Assembly: GCA_003427395.1 (NCBI GenBank)
Contig: BFEA01000171.1
Location: 1,365,180 to 1,391,036, forward strand
DNA: 25,857 nucleotides
Origin: Chara braunii
Lineage: Eukaryota > Streptophyta > Charophyceae > Charales > Characeae
Reading direction: 5' to 3'
The notes under the pieces were generated by a model. The model was given only the letters and a program-made list of their open reading frames with translations, had not been told where the DNA came from and searched no databases. The position numbers and the translations under genes were made by a program. This document shows, one piece after another, positions 1 to 8,042 of the stretch; the stretch's first letter is position 1, and each line of letters begins with the position of its first letter.

Positions 1-101
1 TATTGGTGGGGAACATGATTCGAACATCACCTGCTGAAAACCGGGTCCAGCGTCCCTTGAATACATCCTTACAAATCTTTCCATTTGAAAAGTTAATGGA
101 G
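1..101 (-). mobile_element. SINE/LINE 3'-end fragment, type B (cut by window edge)
   Basis: The stretch matches, in the same orientation, elements at 8515-8720 and 11278-11660. All carry a block reading ATTGGTGGGGA or similar, then TGCTG(A/G)AAACCGGGTCCAGC, then GTCCC. In the sense (minus) direction the element would end in poly(A) lying left of the window start. The small hairpin at about 33-53 keeps its loop. The fragment is a degraded non-coding retroelement end. Whether it is a SINE or the tail of a LINE cannot be decided here. Confidence 0.6.
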
Positions 102-102
102 T

Positions 103-192
103 TTTCAGTCCTGTTTCTTTTTTTTCTTTTTCTTTTTTTCTTTTTCTTTTTTTTTTTTTTCTTTTTTTTTTTTTGGGTTTCAGTCCTGTTTC
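103..192 (-). mobile_element. Poly(T) tract flanked by 15-bp direct repeats (poly(A)-tail-only insertion)
   Basis: The 15-mer TTTCAGTCCTGTTTC occurs at 103-117 and again, identical, at 178-192. Between them lie 60 bases that are nearly all T with a few C, ending in GGG. Read on the minus strand this is CCC followed by an A-rich tail. Identical flanks around a pure tail are what target-primed reverse transcription leaves when almost nothing but poly(A) is copied. Confidence 0.6.
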
Positions 193-1256
193 AAGTTGAA
201 CCAGCATCATGTTATCTTGTATCTTGTATTTTGTGTTCTCTGTGTTGTTCCACTGAACATACAATGACAAAAAGGACAACGTGCTCATCTGATTGTTCTG
301 ATTATTGTGTTGTTCCCCCCTGCACCCGCCTTGCCCATCAAACAGGTACATTAGGCCCGGCAGATTCTGCTCCTAGAGGGGGGTAGAAAACCTCTTTTGT
401 CCTCCCCGACATCTGCTTCCTCCTCCCTGCAACATCTACTACGGGAGCGATACATGGTAGATTAGTAGGTTATCATGGCCCCTGAAAAGGGCCTGAAGAA
501 GAAAAGGAACCTTTTTCTTCTTTTTTTTTTTTACGCCCACTACGGCAAAACCTTTTGGGTTGTTTAAGCCCAGAGTCAAGTCATGCGGAGTCTTTCTTCA
601 CTGTGGGGACGTGGCTCTGGCAATCGTCAGCCAAGAGCGCCCTTGCCCTCCTGCAGGCTCCTGGCCCACCGACTTTCAAGAACTCGACCGTGGACTCAAA
701 CTAGAGTGTGGATGTCTCCTGACGGACTGATATGGCACCCAACGTGACCCAAGGGCCCAGGCCATCAGTTTGGGTCCGCAGACGACTTCATGAAAGTCAG
801 TGAAGGGCAGGGGCGGGTGATTCGTTTTTTTTGCCCTCCTTTTATTTTGGAGAAAGTGTTATCGCGAAACTGCCCAAATCCCAGCAGTAAGGTCGGAGTG
901 ACAGTCACACTAGCGCTATCGTCAATGCATCTGAAGATTCTGAACTTTATGAAGGCATCTACGGCCAAACCTGTATGCAACTGACGGCAGTTTAAATTGG
1001 GAAGATAAATCAAACCCATCAGCATTCAGAAGCAGATGGGGGATCATGGAGCTGCGGAAACATCATTTGCTGCCAGCTCCTTCTCCTTGGGCCCTCGGGG
1101 ACATCAGTTTAAATTCGGATGATGCAGAGAAAGAAGATTTAATTTAGGAGGATGAGCCCTGTCCAGTGTCCAAGGGCCACACGCATGGATCCAGAAATGC
1201 TTCAAGGTGAGCTTTACTGATCGATTGGTTGTGTACTGTGGAAGTTGGGTCCCCGG
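193..1256. other. Non-coding stretch, no recognised gene
   Basis: Only short ORFs without recognisable motifs are present. A purine/pyrimidine inverted repeat sits at 496-522 (AAGAAGAAAAGG against CCTTTTTCTTCTT). Part of 760-1256 may be the body of the LINE fragment whose 3' end lies at 1257-1414, but I could not identify coding similarity. Confidence 0.5.
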
Positions 1257-1378
1257 TTCGGCTGCTGCGGCCCTAAGCTAAACTGGCTGATGCTGCCAGG
1301 GTGACTCCGGACCGGGTGGAATTGTGGGGATCCCCGGCCTCAACCCTTTTACATAACCATCAGAATTATTGTTTTGTG

Positions 1379-1414
<36 letters not shown>
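1257..1414 (+). mobile_element. LINE 3' end, type A, ending in (TA)n
   Basis: The segment has the order seen in three other plus-strand copies in the window: CTAAGCTAAACTGGCTGA, GCTGCCAGGGTGACTCCGG, a CCGGG...CCCCGG hairpin around GGAATTGTGGGGA, CGGCCTC, then about 53 nt to the tail. Here the tail is a (TA)n tract (about 1380-1414) where the other copies have poly(A). No TSD was found. The segment is non-coding. Confidence 0.65.
1380..1414. repeat. (TA)n microsatellite
   Basis: An uninterrupted TA dinucleotide run at the tail of the LINE fragment, followed by another AT-rich patch at 1428-1444. Confidence 0.95.
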
Positions 1415-1416
<2 letters not shown>

Positions 1417-1767
1417 TCACAAACAGAATATATATATTTATATAAACTCCGACGAAACATATATTAAAAGAACATCTGCGGGACGAAGTCGGGATCAGCA
1501 CTAGTATTAACGACGGCGAGGAGAATCCGAACCCCGACAACGGCGACAAGGCGACCGCAGGAACAATCTTCTCTGCGATGTTGCAATGTTTGGACTTGTT
1601 CACACCAGAACTTCCAGGGTTGTAATTGCCCTCAATTACGGTCAGATCCAGACCGAAGAGCACTGCCTCATTCGCAGCTTCACAAACCGTTCAACCGTCA
1701 TTTGACTCATTCTTACAGCCAGACAGAAGACAGACAAAACCAAACCGAGAGAAACCGAGTGAGCGAG

Positions 1768-1768
<1 letters not shown>

Positions 1769-1803
<35 letters not shown>
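1769..1803. repeat. (GA)n microsatellite
   Basis: A pure GA run. It lies about 195 bases from a CT run at 1999-2073, so the two could pair as an inverted repeat. Confidence 0.95.
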
Positions 1804-1808
<5 letters not shown>

Positions 1809-1996
1809 AAACCCATGCACTGGCAATGTGGTCCCCTCTAGGCTCTAGCCAGACCTTCCGTCTTCCTGTTTGGACCAGTCCGAGACGATTTTTTTTAATT
1901 ATCATGCACAGCGAAATTAATCGCTGTTAGTATACTATAACGTAAACAGACAAACTTCCGGTTGGCCGCCGCTACGACCCGAACACTCCTCGACCA

Positions 1997-1998
<2 letters not shown>

Positions 1999-2073
<75 letters not shown>
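1999..2073. repeat. (CT)n microsatellite
   Basis: About 37 uninterrupted TC units followed by TGTGTGTA. It gives spurious Ser-Leu or Glu-Arg ORFs. Confidence 0.95.
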
Positions 2074-2079
<6 letters not shown>

Positions 2080-2262
2080 ATGAATATCAAACAAGAACTC
2101 TAATACAATCTCCTCGTGGAGCCGGCTTCGAACTCTATGTGCCTGCCTGGCCCTGGCTACCAGATTCATCTGCATTGAGTCGCTGAGACGAGCACAACAA
2201 CGGCCGAGTGCACTACATCGTTATTTTTTTTACGTACTGCTCATAATTTATCAAGTCAAGTG

Positions 2263-2378
2263 TCCACCATACATAATCCTACTTTGTTTAAATCCACCAT
2301 ACATAATCCTATCAATGTGAAGTTCACCATAATCCTACTCAAAGCAAAGCCAATGATGACGAAGTCCACCATAATCCT
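2263..2378. repeat. Degenerate minisatellite, four CCACCATA..ATCCT units
   Basis: TCCACCATACATAATCCT occurs at 2263-2280 and 2293-2310. Shortened forms, (T)TCACCATAATCCT and TCCACCATAATCCT, occur at 2323-2336 and 2365-2378. Spacing is 30 to 42 bases. It lies about 230 bases past the stop of the glutamine synthetase gene and may be in its 3' flank. Confidence 0.8.
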
Positions 2379-2518
2379 GCTAAGAGCGAAGGCAACGAAG
2401 ACAACAAGCCAACGTAGACAACCAATCTAGATTGAAGCCTGCAAGTTCTGCAACTACCATTTCCATGCAGCTGTGTCGCCGGACGCCCACAATTCCTCGT
2501 CGATGGAATGTCATGAAC

Positions 2519-2525
2519 ACATGAG

Positions 2526-2567
<42 letters not shown>

Positions 2568-2574
2568 ATGAGAT
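2519..2574 (+). mobile_element. Poly(A) tract flanked by 9-bp direct repeats
   Basis: ACATGAGAT is found at 2519-2527 and 2566-2574. Between them is one T and 37 A and nothing else. This fits insertion of a poly(A) tail only. The A-run is on the plus strand, opposite to the glutamine synthetase gene whose stop codon is 36 bases away, so it is not that gene's own tail. It probably sits in its 3' untranslated region. Confidence 0.6.
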
Positions 2575-2609
2575 AACTACTGAGCGGCTTTGTCTGACCC
2601 CCAATCAAT

Positions 2610-3677
2610 CTATGGTTTCCAGAGCGTGGTGGTGTCGAAGACCAGGGAGGTGACTACGTAGGGGTCCATGTTGGACGCCGGGCGTCGGTCCTCCATGTAC
2701 CCCTTCTTCTTCGCNTCGGTGTCTCTTCCGATCCGNACGGAGGTTCCCCTGCTNGCCACGGCCCACGAGAACTTGTCCATGCTGGCCGTCTCGTGGCGGC
2801 CCGTCAGGCGCCTCTCGTTGCCCTCGCCGTACGCCTTGATGTGCTCCTTGTGCCTCAGCCCCAGGTTCTTCACGGCATCCATGATCACCTCCCATCCGCC
2901 GTCCTCCCTCATCGCCTTGGTGCTGAAGTTGCAGTGGCACCCGGCACCGTTCCAGTCGCCNTCCACGGGCTTCGGGTCCAGGGACAGAATCACCCCCTCC
3001 ATCTCNGTNATCCNCTCCAGCAAGTACCGCGCCACCCACAGCTCGTCCCCTGCCGCGATCCCGACGGCCGGCCCCACCTGGAACTCCCACTGCCCGGGCA
3101 TCACCTCGCCGTTGGTCCCGCTGATGGTGATGCCGGCGTACACGCAGGCCTTGTAGTGGGCGTCCACGATGCGCCTTCCCCACGCCTTGTCGGCGCCCAC
3201 GCCGCAGTAGTACGGCCCCTGCGCGCCCGGGTAGCCATTCACGGGCCAGCCCAGCGGCCACTTGTGCTCCTTCTCCAGCAACGTGTACTCCTGCTCAAGC
3301 CCAAACCACGGCTGCGCGTCGAGCGCCTGCTGGAACAGCTTGTTGGCGGCNTAGCGCGTGTTGGTGGGGATGGGCTCGCCCTGAGGAGTGTAGCAGTCGC
3401 ACATCACAAGGATGTTGTCGCCGCCTCGGAAGGGGTCCCTGAAGATGGCCTGGGGATAGAGAATCACCTCGCTGTCCTCGCCGGGAGCCTGCCCCGTGCT
3501 AGAGCCATCGTAGTTCCACTTGGGAAGCTCAGACACCGACTTCACCGGGCCGGGGAGAGTGCGGGGCTTGCTGCGCAAGTCCAGACCGGACCCGCCCACC
3601 CAGATGTACTCCGCGATGATGCGCTTCTCGTCAGCGGGCATCTCCAGTCTCAGCAGATCGTCGATCGTTGCCGCCAT
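2610..3677 (-). CDS. Glutamine synthetase, cytosolic plant type (GS1), intronless
   Basis: The product joins ammonia to glutamate using ATP, giving glutamine, the entry step of nitrogen assimilation. The ORF encodes 355 residues, the normal length for plant cytosolic GS, and ends in TLWKP, close to the family's usual end. Visible motifs are [15 protein letters not shown] (about 56-70, beta-grasp signature), GLEQEYTLL (126-134, metal-binding Glu), the ATP-site signature [15 protein letters not shown] (236-252), [11 protein letters not shown] (287-297), and [14 protein letters not shown] (327-340). I chose ATG at 3677 because MAATIDD aligns with the family start. The upstream extension of the frame has no ATG and overlaps the likely transcription start, so a plastid transit peptide is not supported. 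No intron interrupts the frame, although land-plant GS1 genes usually have many. Eight ambiguous bases (2715, 2736, 2754, 2961, 3006, 3009, 3014, 3351) fall at codon positions where a synonymous reading is possible. Confidence 0.96.
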   Translation of the reverse strand: MAATIDDLLRLEMPADEKRIIAEYIWVGGSGLDLRSKPRTLPGPVKSVSELPKWNYDGSSTGQAPGEDSEVILYPQAIFRDPFRGGDNILVMCDCYTPQGEPIPTNTRXAANKLFQQALDAQPWFGLEQEYTLLEKEHKWPLGWPVNGYPGAQGPYYCGVGADKAWGRRIVDAHYKACVYAGITISGTNGEVMPGQWEFQVGPAVGIAAGDELWVARYLLEXXXEMEGVILSLDPKPVXGDWNGAGCHCNFSTKAMREDGGWEVIMDAVKNLGLRHKEHIKAYGEGNERRLTGRHETASMDKFSWAVXSRGTSXRIGRDTXAKKKGYMEDRRPASNMDPYVVTSLVFDTTTLWKP

Positions 3678-3837
3678 CGTCGTCTTCAGTGACACCACCT
3701 TCGCGCTCGGTGTCCGGCGCTGTCCGGATCCCGACCTCCGGCCTGAGGGTGTTGTTCGTAGTAGTAGAGAACTTGTAGAGAGAGATATAATGGCAGACCG
3801 AGAGAGATGGGGAGAGAACACTCAGAAGAGCGGACTC

Positions 3838-3843
3838 TATATA
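3838..3843 (-). promoter_or_regulatory. TATA box of the glutamine synthetase gene
   Basis: On the minus strand CCTATATAGAG lies about 160 bases upstream of the ATG. A start about 30 bases downstream would give a CT-rich 5' untranslated region of roughly 130 bases. A second TATA-like patch (ATTATATC, near 3783-3790) is closer but weaker in context. Confidence 0.6.
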
Positions 3844-3849
3844 GGCGGG

Positions 3850-4330
3850 CGTAGCGCTCCTGGAACTTGATTAGATTGGATTAGTATTATTCTTCAACTG
3901 TATAATACTGTGCCCGAGTGAGGGGGTAGGCGGCTAGGGCGAATGGGACGTTAATATATACAAGTGTTTGCAGAGATGACTCGTCGGAGTCGGAGCAAAC
4001 GAGGTGGCTGATGCAAAAGATTAGTCGCCGCCGTGTCAATGGGCCCTCGCCGCACGGCACACGCAAACTAACGAACATATCTGCCCACGAAATACGGCAA
4101 CATACATGCGTTAGTCTTTATAGCAAACGGATGAACCTGTTCATTTTTCTATGGGAAGATGCACTCGTTTCGTTTTCCCTTTCGTCTCCTGCGCGGCGAT
4201 GCCCATTGTGAGGCCCCGCCCATCCCCTCGGGAAAGGAAGTGTCGTGAGTGCTTGCGCCAGGGCTTCGTCACACGTGCCATGGCGGGGAATCGAAAAATT
4301 AATCGAAAAATCAGACATACATTATATAGG
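3850..4330. other. Upstream flank of glutamine synthetase, no gene recognised
   Basis: Only short overlapping ORFs without motifs. It likely holds the gene's upstream regulatory DNA. No specific factor site can be named with confidence. Confidence 0.5.
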
Positions 4331-4441
4331 CCTACCGTGCTTTCCCGAACACGACGCTGCCTCATTTTGACTGTAATGAACCCGGAAGACAGCTTGTATA
4401 CATTCGTTGTGAGGGTGCGGTGTGTTCGGGGGAAGACGTAC
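4331..4441. mobile_element. MITE-like inverted-repeat element, copy 1
   Basis: The left end CCTACCGTGCTTTCCCGAAC and the right end, read in reverse complement as GTACGTCTTCCCCCGAAC, form terminal inverted repeats that continue inward (16 of 20 bases pair across the CCCGAACAC part). The interior of about 47 bases is AT-rich. Length is 111 bases. A relative of 115 bases lies at 7266-7380 with matching ends. There is no coding capacity. Confidence 0.5.
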
Positions 4442-4644
4442 TGATGTATAATAATCGGTCATAAATGCAACCACCTGGTAGCGATGAATAAGGACATACT
4501 CACATTGCGCACTTTTTTTAATCTATTTGTGGACGGATTCGCGGCCGGATACATCCGGTATGGCCGTGAATGCAGTCAGATACACTTGAGATACTGCTAA
4601 TGTGAGTACTCCCTAATAATCCAACGTAAATCAAATATATATAC

Positions 4645-4703
<59 letters not shown>

Positions 4704-4772
4704 CGAACGCACGTGAGACTTGCAATTGGCTGGAATCTGACGGATACTAACAAGAACTGGAAGTCCGACCGG
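4442..4772. other. Non-coding stretch with an (AAT)n tract
   Basis: Nothing coding is recognised. The main content is the trinucleotide run listed separately. Confidence 0.5.
4647..4703. repeat. (AAT)n microsatellite
   Basis: About 19 perfect ATA/AAT trinucleotide units. Confidence 0.95.
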
Positions 4773-4849
4773 GGGAATCTACCTTCCCAACAAAAGAAGG
4801 ATAAATAAGTGGCGGGCCCGAGACTACCGGGAATCTACCTTCCCAACAA
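4773..4849 (+). repeat. Direct repeat of 21 bp, 57 bases apart
   Basis: GGGAATCTACCTTCCCAACA plus A occurs at 4773-4793 and at 4829-4849. The second copy is the 5' part of a short poly(A)-ended segment described next. Confidence 0.8.
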
Positions 4850-4887
4850 TTTCTTTGAAAAGAAAAAAAAAAAAAAAAAGACTACCA
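4821..4887 (+). mobile_element. Short poly(A)-ended insertion with 8-bp direct repeats
   Basis: AGACTACC flanks the segment at 4821-4828 and 4880-4887. Inside are 33 bases (GGGAATC...TTTGAAAAG) and an A-run of about 17. This resembles an extremely 5'-truncated retro-insertion. An 8-base repeat is short, and AGACTACC recurs nearby at 4945, so chance or local duplication is possible. Confidence 0.35.
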
Positions 4888-5132
4888 GTAGTCTCCCCAA
4901 GGGCTACTGGTAGGTCGTGTACAGCAGAAGGAGCGAAGTGGCCTAGACTACCAATGCCATCACTTGACACTCGGCAAGGGTCAACTACGATGCTGCCCTC
5001 GCCAATTCTCACCTTTGGCGAGTAGTGGAGGCAGGAGGCAAGTCGCGGATGGAAATGTGTTGCCCAACAGGAAGAGGCTGAAGAGCCGCGCGACGAGCAA
5101 AAAAAGAAAAAAATGTTGCCTCCGCGAGAGCG

Positions 5133-5142
5133 GAAGAGTTCC

Positions 5143-5177
<35 letters not shown>

Positions 5178-5186
5178 AGAGTTCCG
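5133..5186 (+). mobile_element. Poly(A) tract flanked by 11-bp direct repeats
   Basis: GAAGAGTTCCG occurs at 5133-5143 and 5176-5186, with one C and 31 A between. It is the third homopolymer in the window bounded by identical repeats with no other inserted sequence. Confidence 0.6.
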
Positions 5187-5260
5187 GTTCTGAAACCTCC
5201 AAAAAAAAAAAAAAGAGGGGACGAGGCCTCACGTTGTGTCCAAGGTGAAATTGAGAGAAG

Positions 5261-6890
5261 GGTGAATGTGAGGGGAAGGAATGAAGCGCTGCGCTACCCG
5301 GCGTACTCGCTGTCCGGAGACGGCAGCTCTCTGCGTCAGCAGCAAGGGCCGGATTCGGGCTGTGGGGCGGAACGATGTATTCCTCTATGATTTCTAGGTT
5401 CGGCCATCGCCCTCAGCTCCGACAAGGGGCTGTGCCTCCCTGTGGAATACCAGGAGCGGGGCGTTTCCAACTCCTACAACGGACTTCCTACATCGAAATC
5501 TACAAGAGTCAAGTAACGAGTGCAGTGTGAACACGAGTGCGGGGCAGCGGGCACATCCAACAGCCGCACCTCTGGAGGCAGTGGGTGGGCAGCCGGTGGT
5601 GGTGGGACTGGTGTTGGGAGAAGCACGTGAGAACTACTGTCTACTATCTCGACTGGGAGCGTGAAGACCTGAAGCTCTATGGGCGGCGGCGCCACCAATG
5701 GGAGTGGGAGTTCCTCNGGTGGTGGTGGGAGCGTCTCCGTTGGAAACAAGGGCGCTGGGGGTTAATTAAGCCACTCTTTAGTACGAAATAATATTTAGAG
5801 TGCATTAACCCAGCCATATTTCCTACTCCTTATGAGTGGTTTACTTCATGTCTGTCGTATACGATAATATCAGGAAATACTTTCACCTTCTCTCAAGCTC
5901 TTCGTACTATGTGCTTTGGTGTCACTGGCGGCAATCCTGATCGCATTTAGTCAGTATTCTGTATCTGGGTGTATGTTTTGTTTGGTGCACTCTGCCTTTG
6001 TTATTCTTATATGGAAAACCTCGTGTTAGTAGTGTAGTATTTTGCTCACACTTTGTTTTGGGTCGTAAGGTTGGATTCAACCCTCCATCCCTATCCCTAT
6101 CTCAGAGCCCGAGTATAATATAGTAATTCCAAAATCGCGCGTAACGTTTATCTCACCGAATCTCACCTAATCTAGAGGCTATGGAATCTTCTCTACAGGT
6201 TCTTGGCTTTATTTTGGTTGGTAAATGGGGAAGGTTGGGGGTGGTTCGTGGAAGGCAATGGAACTATTGGAGTTGGTGGGAGACCTAATAGTTGTGGGAA
6301 TGTTGCTGACCTACTATGGCGCAACTGAATAGCATTTAGCTGGCAGGAGAGCAAACTTGGGTCGTACCCATTGAGATCTAGGGTGCCTGGGAGATGGCAG
6401 TTCCTACAGAGGTCCAAGGGTGCAAGGTGGGAAACCTGGTCACGGCAACCCAGGCTCCCCACGGCTACTAGCTGCTCTGTCGGGCCAGTATTGGTGCTGT
6501 ATTCCTTCGGTGGAAATTACTCGAGCTGCTCCTTGGGCCAATCCCCTTCTTCAACTTTCCAGATTCCCTTCCAGTTCATAATCTGTTATTTGGCTTTGTT
6601 TATTAGGGTTTAATTTTTCAAATGGCAGTTTGCCGTCTTCTGGCCATCTGCATAGGCTGGACTCATAGGCTTGCTGTGGATTTTCCAACATGGATTTCTG
6701 AATTGCTGGAAGGTTAAGGGTGTTGTCGATTTAGACACTTAAGATTACAATCCCGTAGGGTTAGTTGGCTTCTCAGCTCTGGTGCTTCACGCTCACAAAT
6801 GCATTTGAAACCCTTTTAGGTTGCCGGATAGGTATTAAGACCTTTTTACTGCGCTTCAGGGGAATTTTTTGAGAAGCTTCTTTGAGATAA
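5261..6890. other. Long stretch without a recognised gene; possible body of a LINE fragment
   Basis: A GC-rich part (5280-5760) reads in one frame as a Gly/Ser-rich tail (GSGSSSGGGGSVSVG near 5700-5740, ending at a stop near 5763) with several stops upstream. It could be the remnant of a terminal exon, but no family is recognised. 5764-6890 has no coding signal I trust. A 13-base repeat (AAATTGAGAGAAG) at 5248-5260 and 7054-7066 could make the whole segment part of the LINE insertion ending at 7053. Confidence 0.3.
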
Positions 6891-7056
6891 CAGAGTGGGA
6901 AAATGGGACACTGGACCCGGTTTCCAGTTCTGCCGAAGCTGGGTAATGGCCCCAGTATGTTCATCCGGGTTGAATTGTGAGGTCCCCGGCCTCTTCTGAA
7001 CTTCTGTCATTTGTAATAAAGGTGACCAACTTCTCAAAAAAAAAAATAAAAAAAAA
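6891..7056 (+). mobile_element. LINE 3' end, type A, with short A-rich tail
   Basis: It contains ACTGGACCCGGTTTCCAGT (hairpin 1), GCTGGGTAATGGCCCCAGT (hairpin 2) and the type A terminal hairpin CCGGG-TTGAATTGTGAGGTC-CCCGG, then CGGCCTC, about 50 nt, and an A-rich tail. It is the only copy here that holds both internal hairpins together with the type A terminus. Confidence 0.65.
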
Positions 7057-7265
7057 TTGAGAGAAGAATATAGCTTTTTAAAATTAAAATTAAAATTAAA
7101 AAAAACAAGGATGCTACTCTTTCCGAGCATTGGGAAGGTGGAGGTGATACCTAGCCGTCACGAGGGACCGCGGCCGCAAGAAGGTGACAACGGTCACCCT
7201 CTTGCTTCTGCAACCGACAAAGAACAAACAGTGACACACTGGCAAACATGCATCCCCTGTGTAGG

Positions 7266-7380
7266 CCTGCCTTGCTCCCCCGAATACAACGTACGGTCAT
7301 TAAAGCTCTATTTGAGGTATCTTTCAGTCTAGATATAAGGCTATAACGACCGTACGTTGTATTCGGGCGAAGACGGTAGG
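7266..7380. mobile_element. MITE-like inverted-repeat element, copy 2
   Basis: Perfect 20-base arms CCCGAATACAACGTACGGTC at 7279-7298 and their reverse complement at 7348-7367 surround a 49-base AT-rich loop. The outer arms continue imperfectly (CCTGCC...CCC against CCTACCGTCTTCGCCC in reverse complement). Ends and length match the copy at 4331-4441. Confidence 0.55.
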
Positions 7381-7386
7381 AGTACA

Positions 7387-7553
7387 GGGGCCAGGTCCCA
7401 CTAGCAGCGTTGAGTTTCCTCAACGCCTGAATCTGGACGCGTTCGTGGACATGTGCGGTTGAGAAAACTCAACGCAATTTCTGCACATATCCACAGAACA
7501 CGTCCAGATTCAGGCGTTGAGGAAACTCACCGCTGCTAGTGGGACCTGGCCCC
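7387..7553. repeat. Long near-perfect hairpin (53-bp arms, one mismatch)
   Basis: Bases 7387-7439 are the reverse complement of 7501-7553 with one mismatch (T7410 opposite C7531). The pairing continues inward, less perfectly, to about 7456 and 7484. Three smaller hairpins lie inside: CGTTGAG-TTTC-CTCAACG (7408-7425), GTTGAG-AAAA-CTCAAC (7458-7473) and CGTTGAG-GAAA-CTCACCG (7515-7532). It could be a foldback element or, if transcribed, a small-RNA precursor. Confidence 0.85.
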
Positions 7554-7596
7554 AGGTAAGGCTGAGTGAAACGTGAAATTGAGAGAAGAATATAGC

Positions 7597-8042
7597 CCTG
7601 CGGTTAGGTCCAAGTTCCCCTAGATACTAAGTAGGGGCAATGGTCCTGAGTGCTTGTCACACTGAGGTAGGAATCCGTAGGATAGTAGAGATAGGGGGTG
7701 CGCTAGGAGTCTTGACATGAGGATGGGATGTGGGAGGGTAGCCTCGTTCCTTCAGGACGACCATTGGCTGACCGCTCCTGGCTATCAATGTGTGCCTAGT
7801 AACCGGCATCTACAACACCCTGGGCTTTTGAAAAAAAAAGAAAAAAAAAAAAAAAAAGGGAAAAGGTTCCGAAAAANAAAAAAGGGGCATTGCCAAGTAC
7901 CTTGAAGTCATAGGCGCTGTTCGGAATGAGCAAGAACATCACTCCGTAGGCAGGTATGTAGCGGCTGAGGGCATAGTACCCACACTGGGACCTATAATCC
8001 CAAATCGCCCCCAAAAAAGGGTAGCGGGCCTTTTTTTTTTTT
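7597..8042. other. Non-coding stretch with A-rich patches
   Basis: Interrupted A-runs lie at 7830-7883. No gene is recognised and no flanking direct repeat was found for these runs. Confidence 0.5.

Larger units (their letters stand above)
1415..2262. other. Non-coding stretch with simple repeats
   Basis: No gene is recognised. The long ORFs here exist only because the GA and CT repeats are open in all frames. Confidence 0.55.
7054..7596. repeat. Segment bounded by a 21-bp direct repeat
   Basis: AATTGAGAGAAGAATATAGC, preceded by A, is at 7054-7074 and 7576-7596. A third partial copy, GTGAAATTGAGAGAAG, is at 5245-5260. The enclosed 501 bases begin with an (AATTAA)-like patch and contain the two inverted-repeat structures listed next. 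It may be an insertion with its target duplication. Confidence 0.5.

Noticed and set aside
2528-2565. Poly(A) as the mark of a processed glutamine synthetase pseudogene
   Set aside because: The A-run is on the plus strand and the gene is on the minus strand. A retrocopy tail would be T on the plus strand here.
2605-3692. Long ORFs in the other frames over the glutamine synthetase gene, on both strands
   Set aside because: GC-rich third positions open the other frames. None has a recognisable motif and the real gene explains the region.
3678-3821. N-terminal extension of glutamine synthetase that looks like a plastid transit peptide (Ser/Arg-rich)
   Set aside because: It has no ATG; its first codon is GTG and lies about where transcription should start from the TATA box at 3838-3843. 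The family start MAATIDD fits exactly, giving 355 residues.
4964-5248. Lys-rich and Phe-rich ORFs over poly(A/T) tracts here and elsewhere
   Set aside because: They are translations of homopolymers, without support outside the tracts.
5537-5763. Gly/Ser-rich coding exon
   Set aside because: The frame has several stops upstream, no clear splice sites and no recognisable domain. It is mentioned only as a weak possibility in the stretch entry.
7830-7883. Another poly(A)-only insertion
   Set aside because: No direct repeat was found on the two sides of this interrupted A-rich tract.
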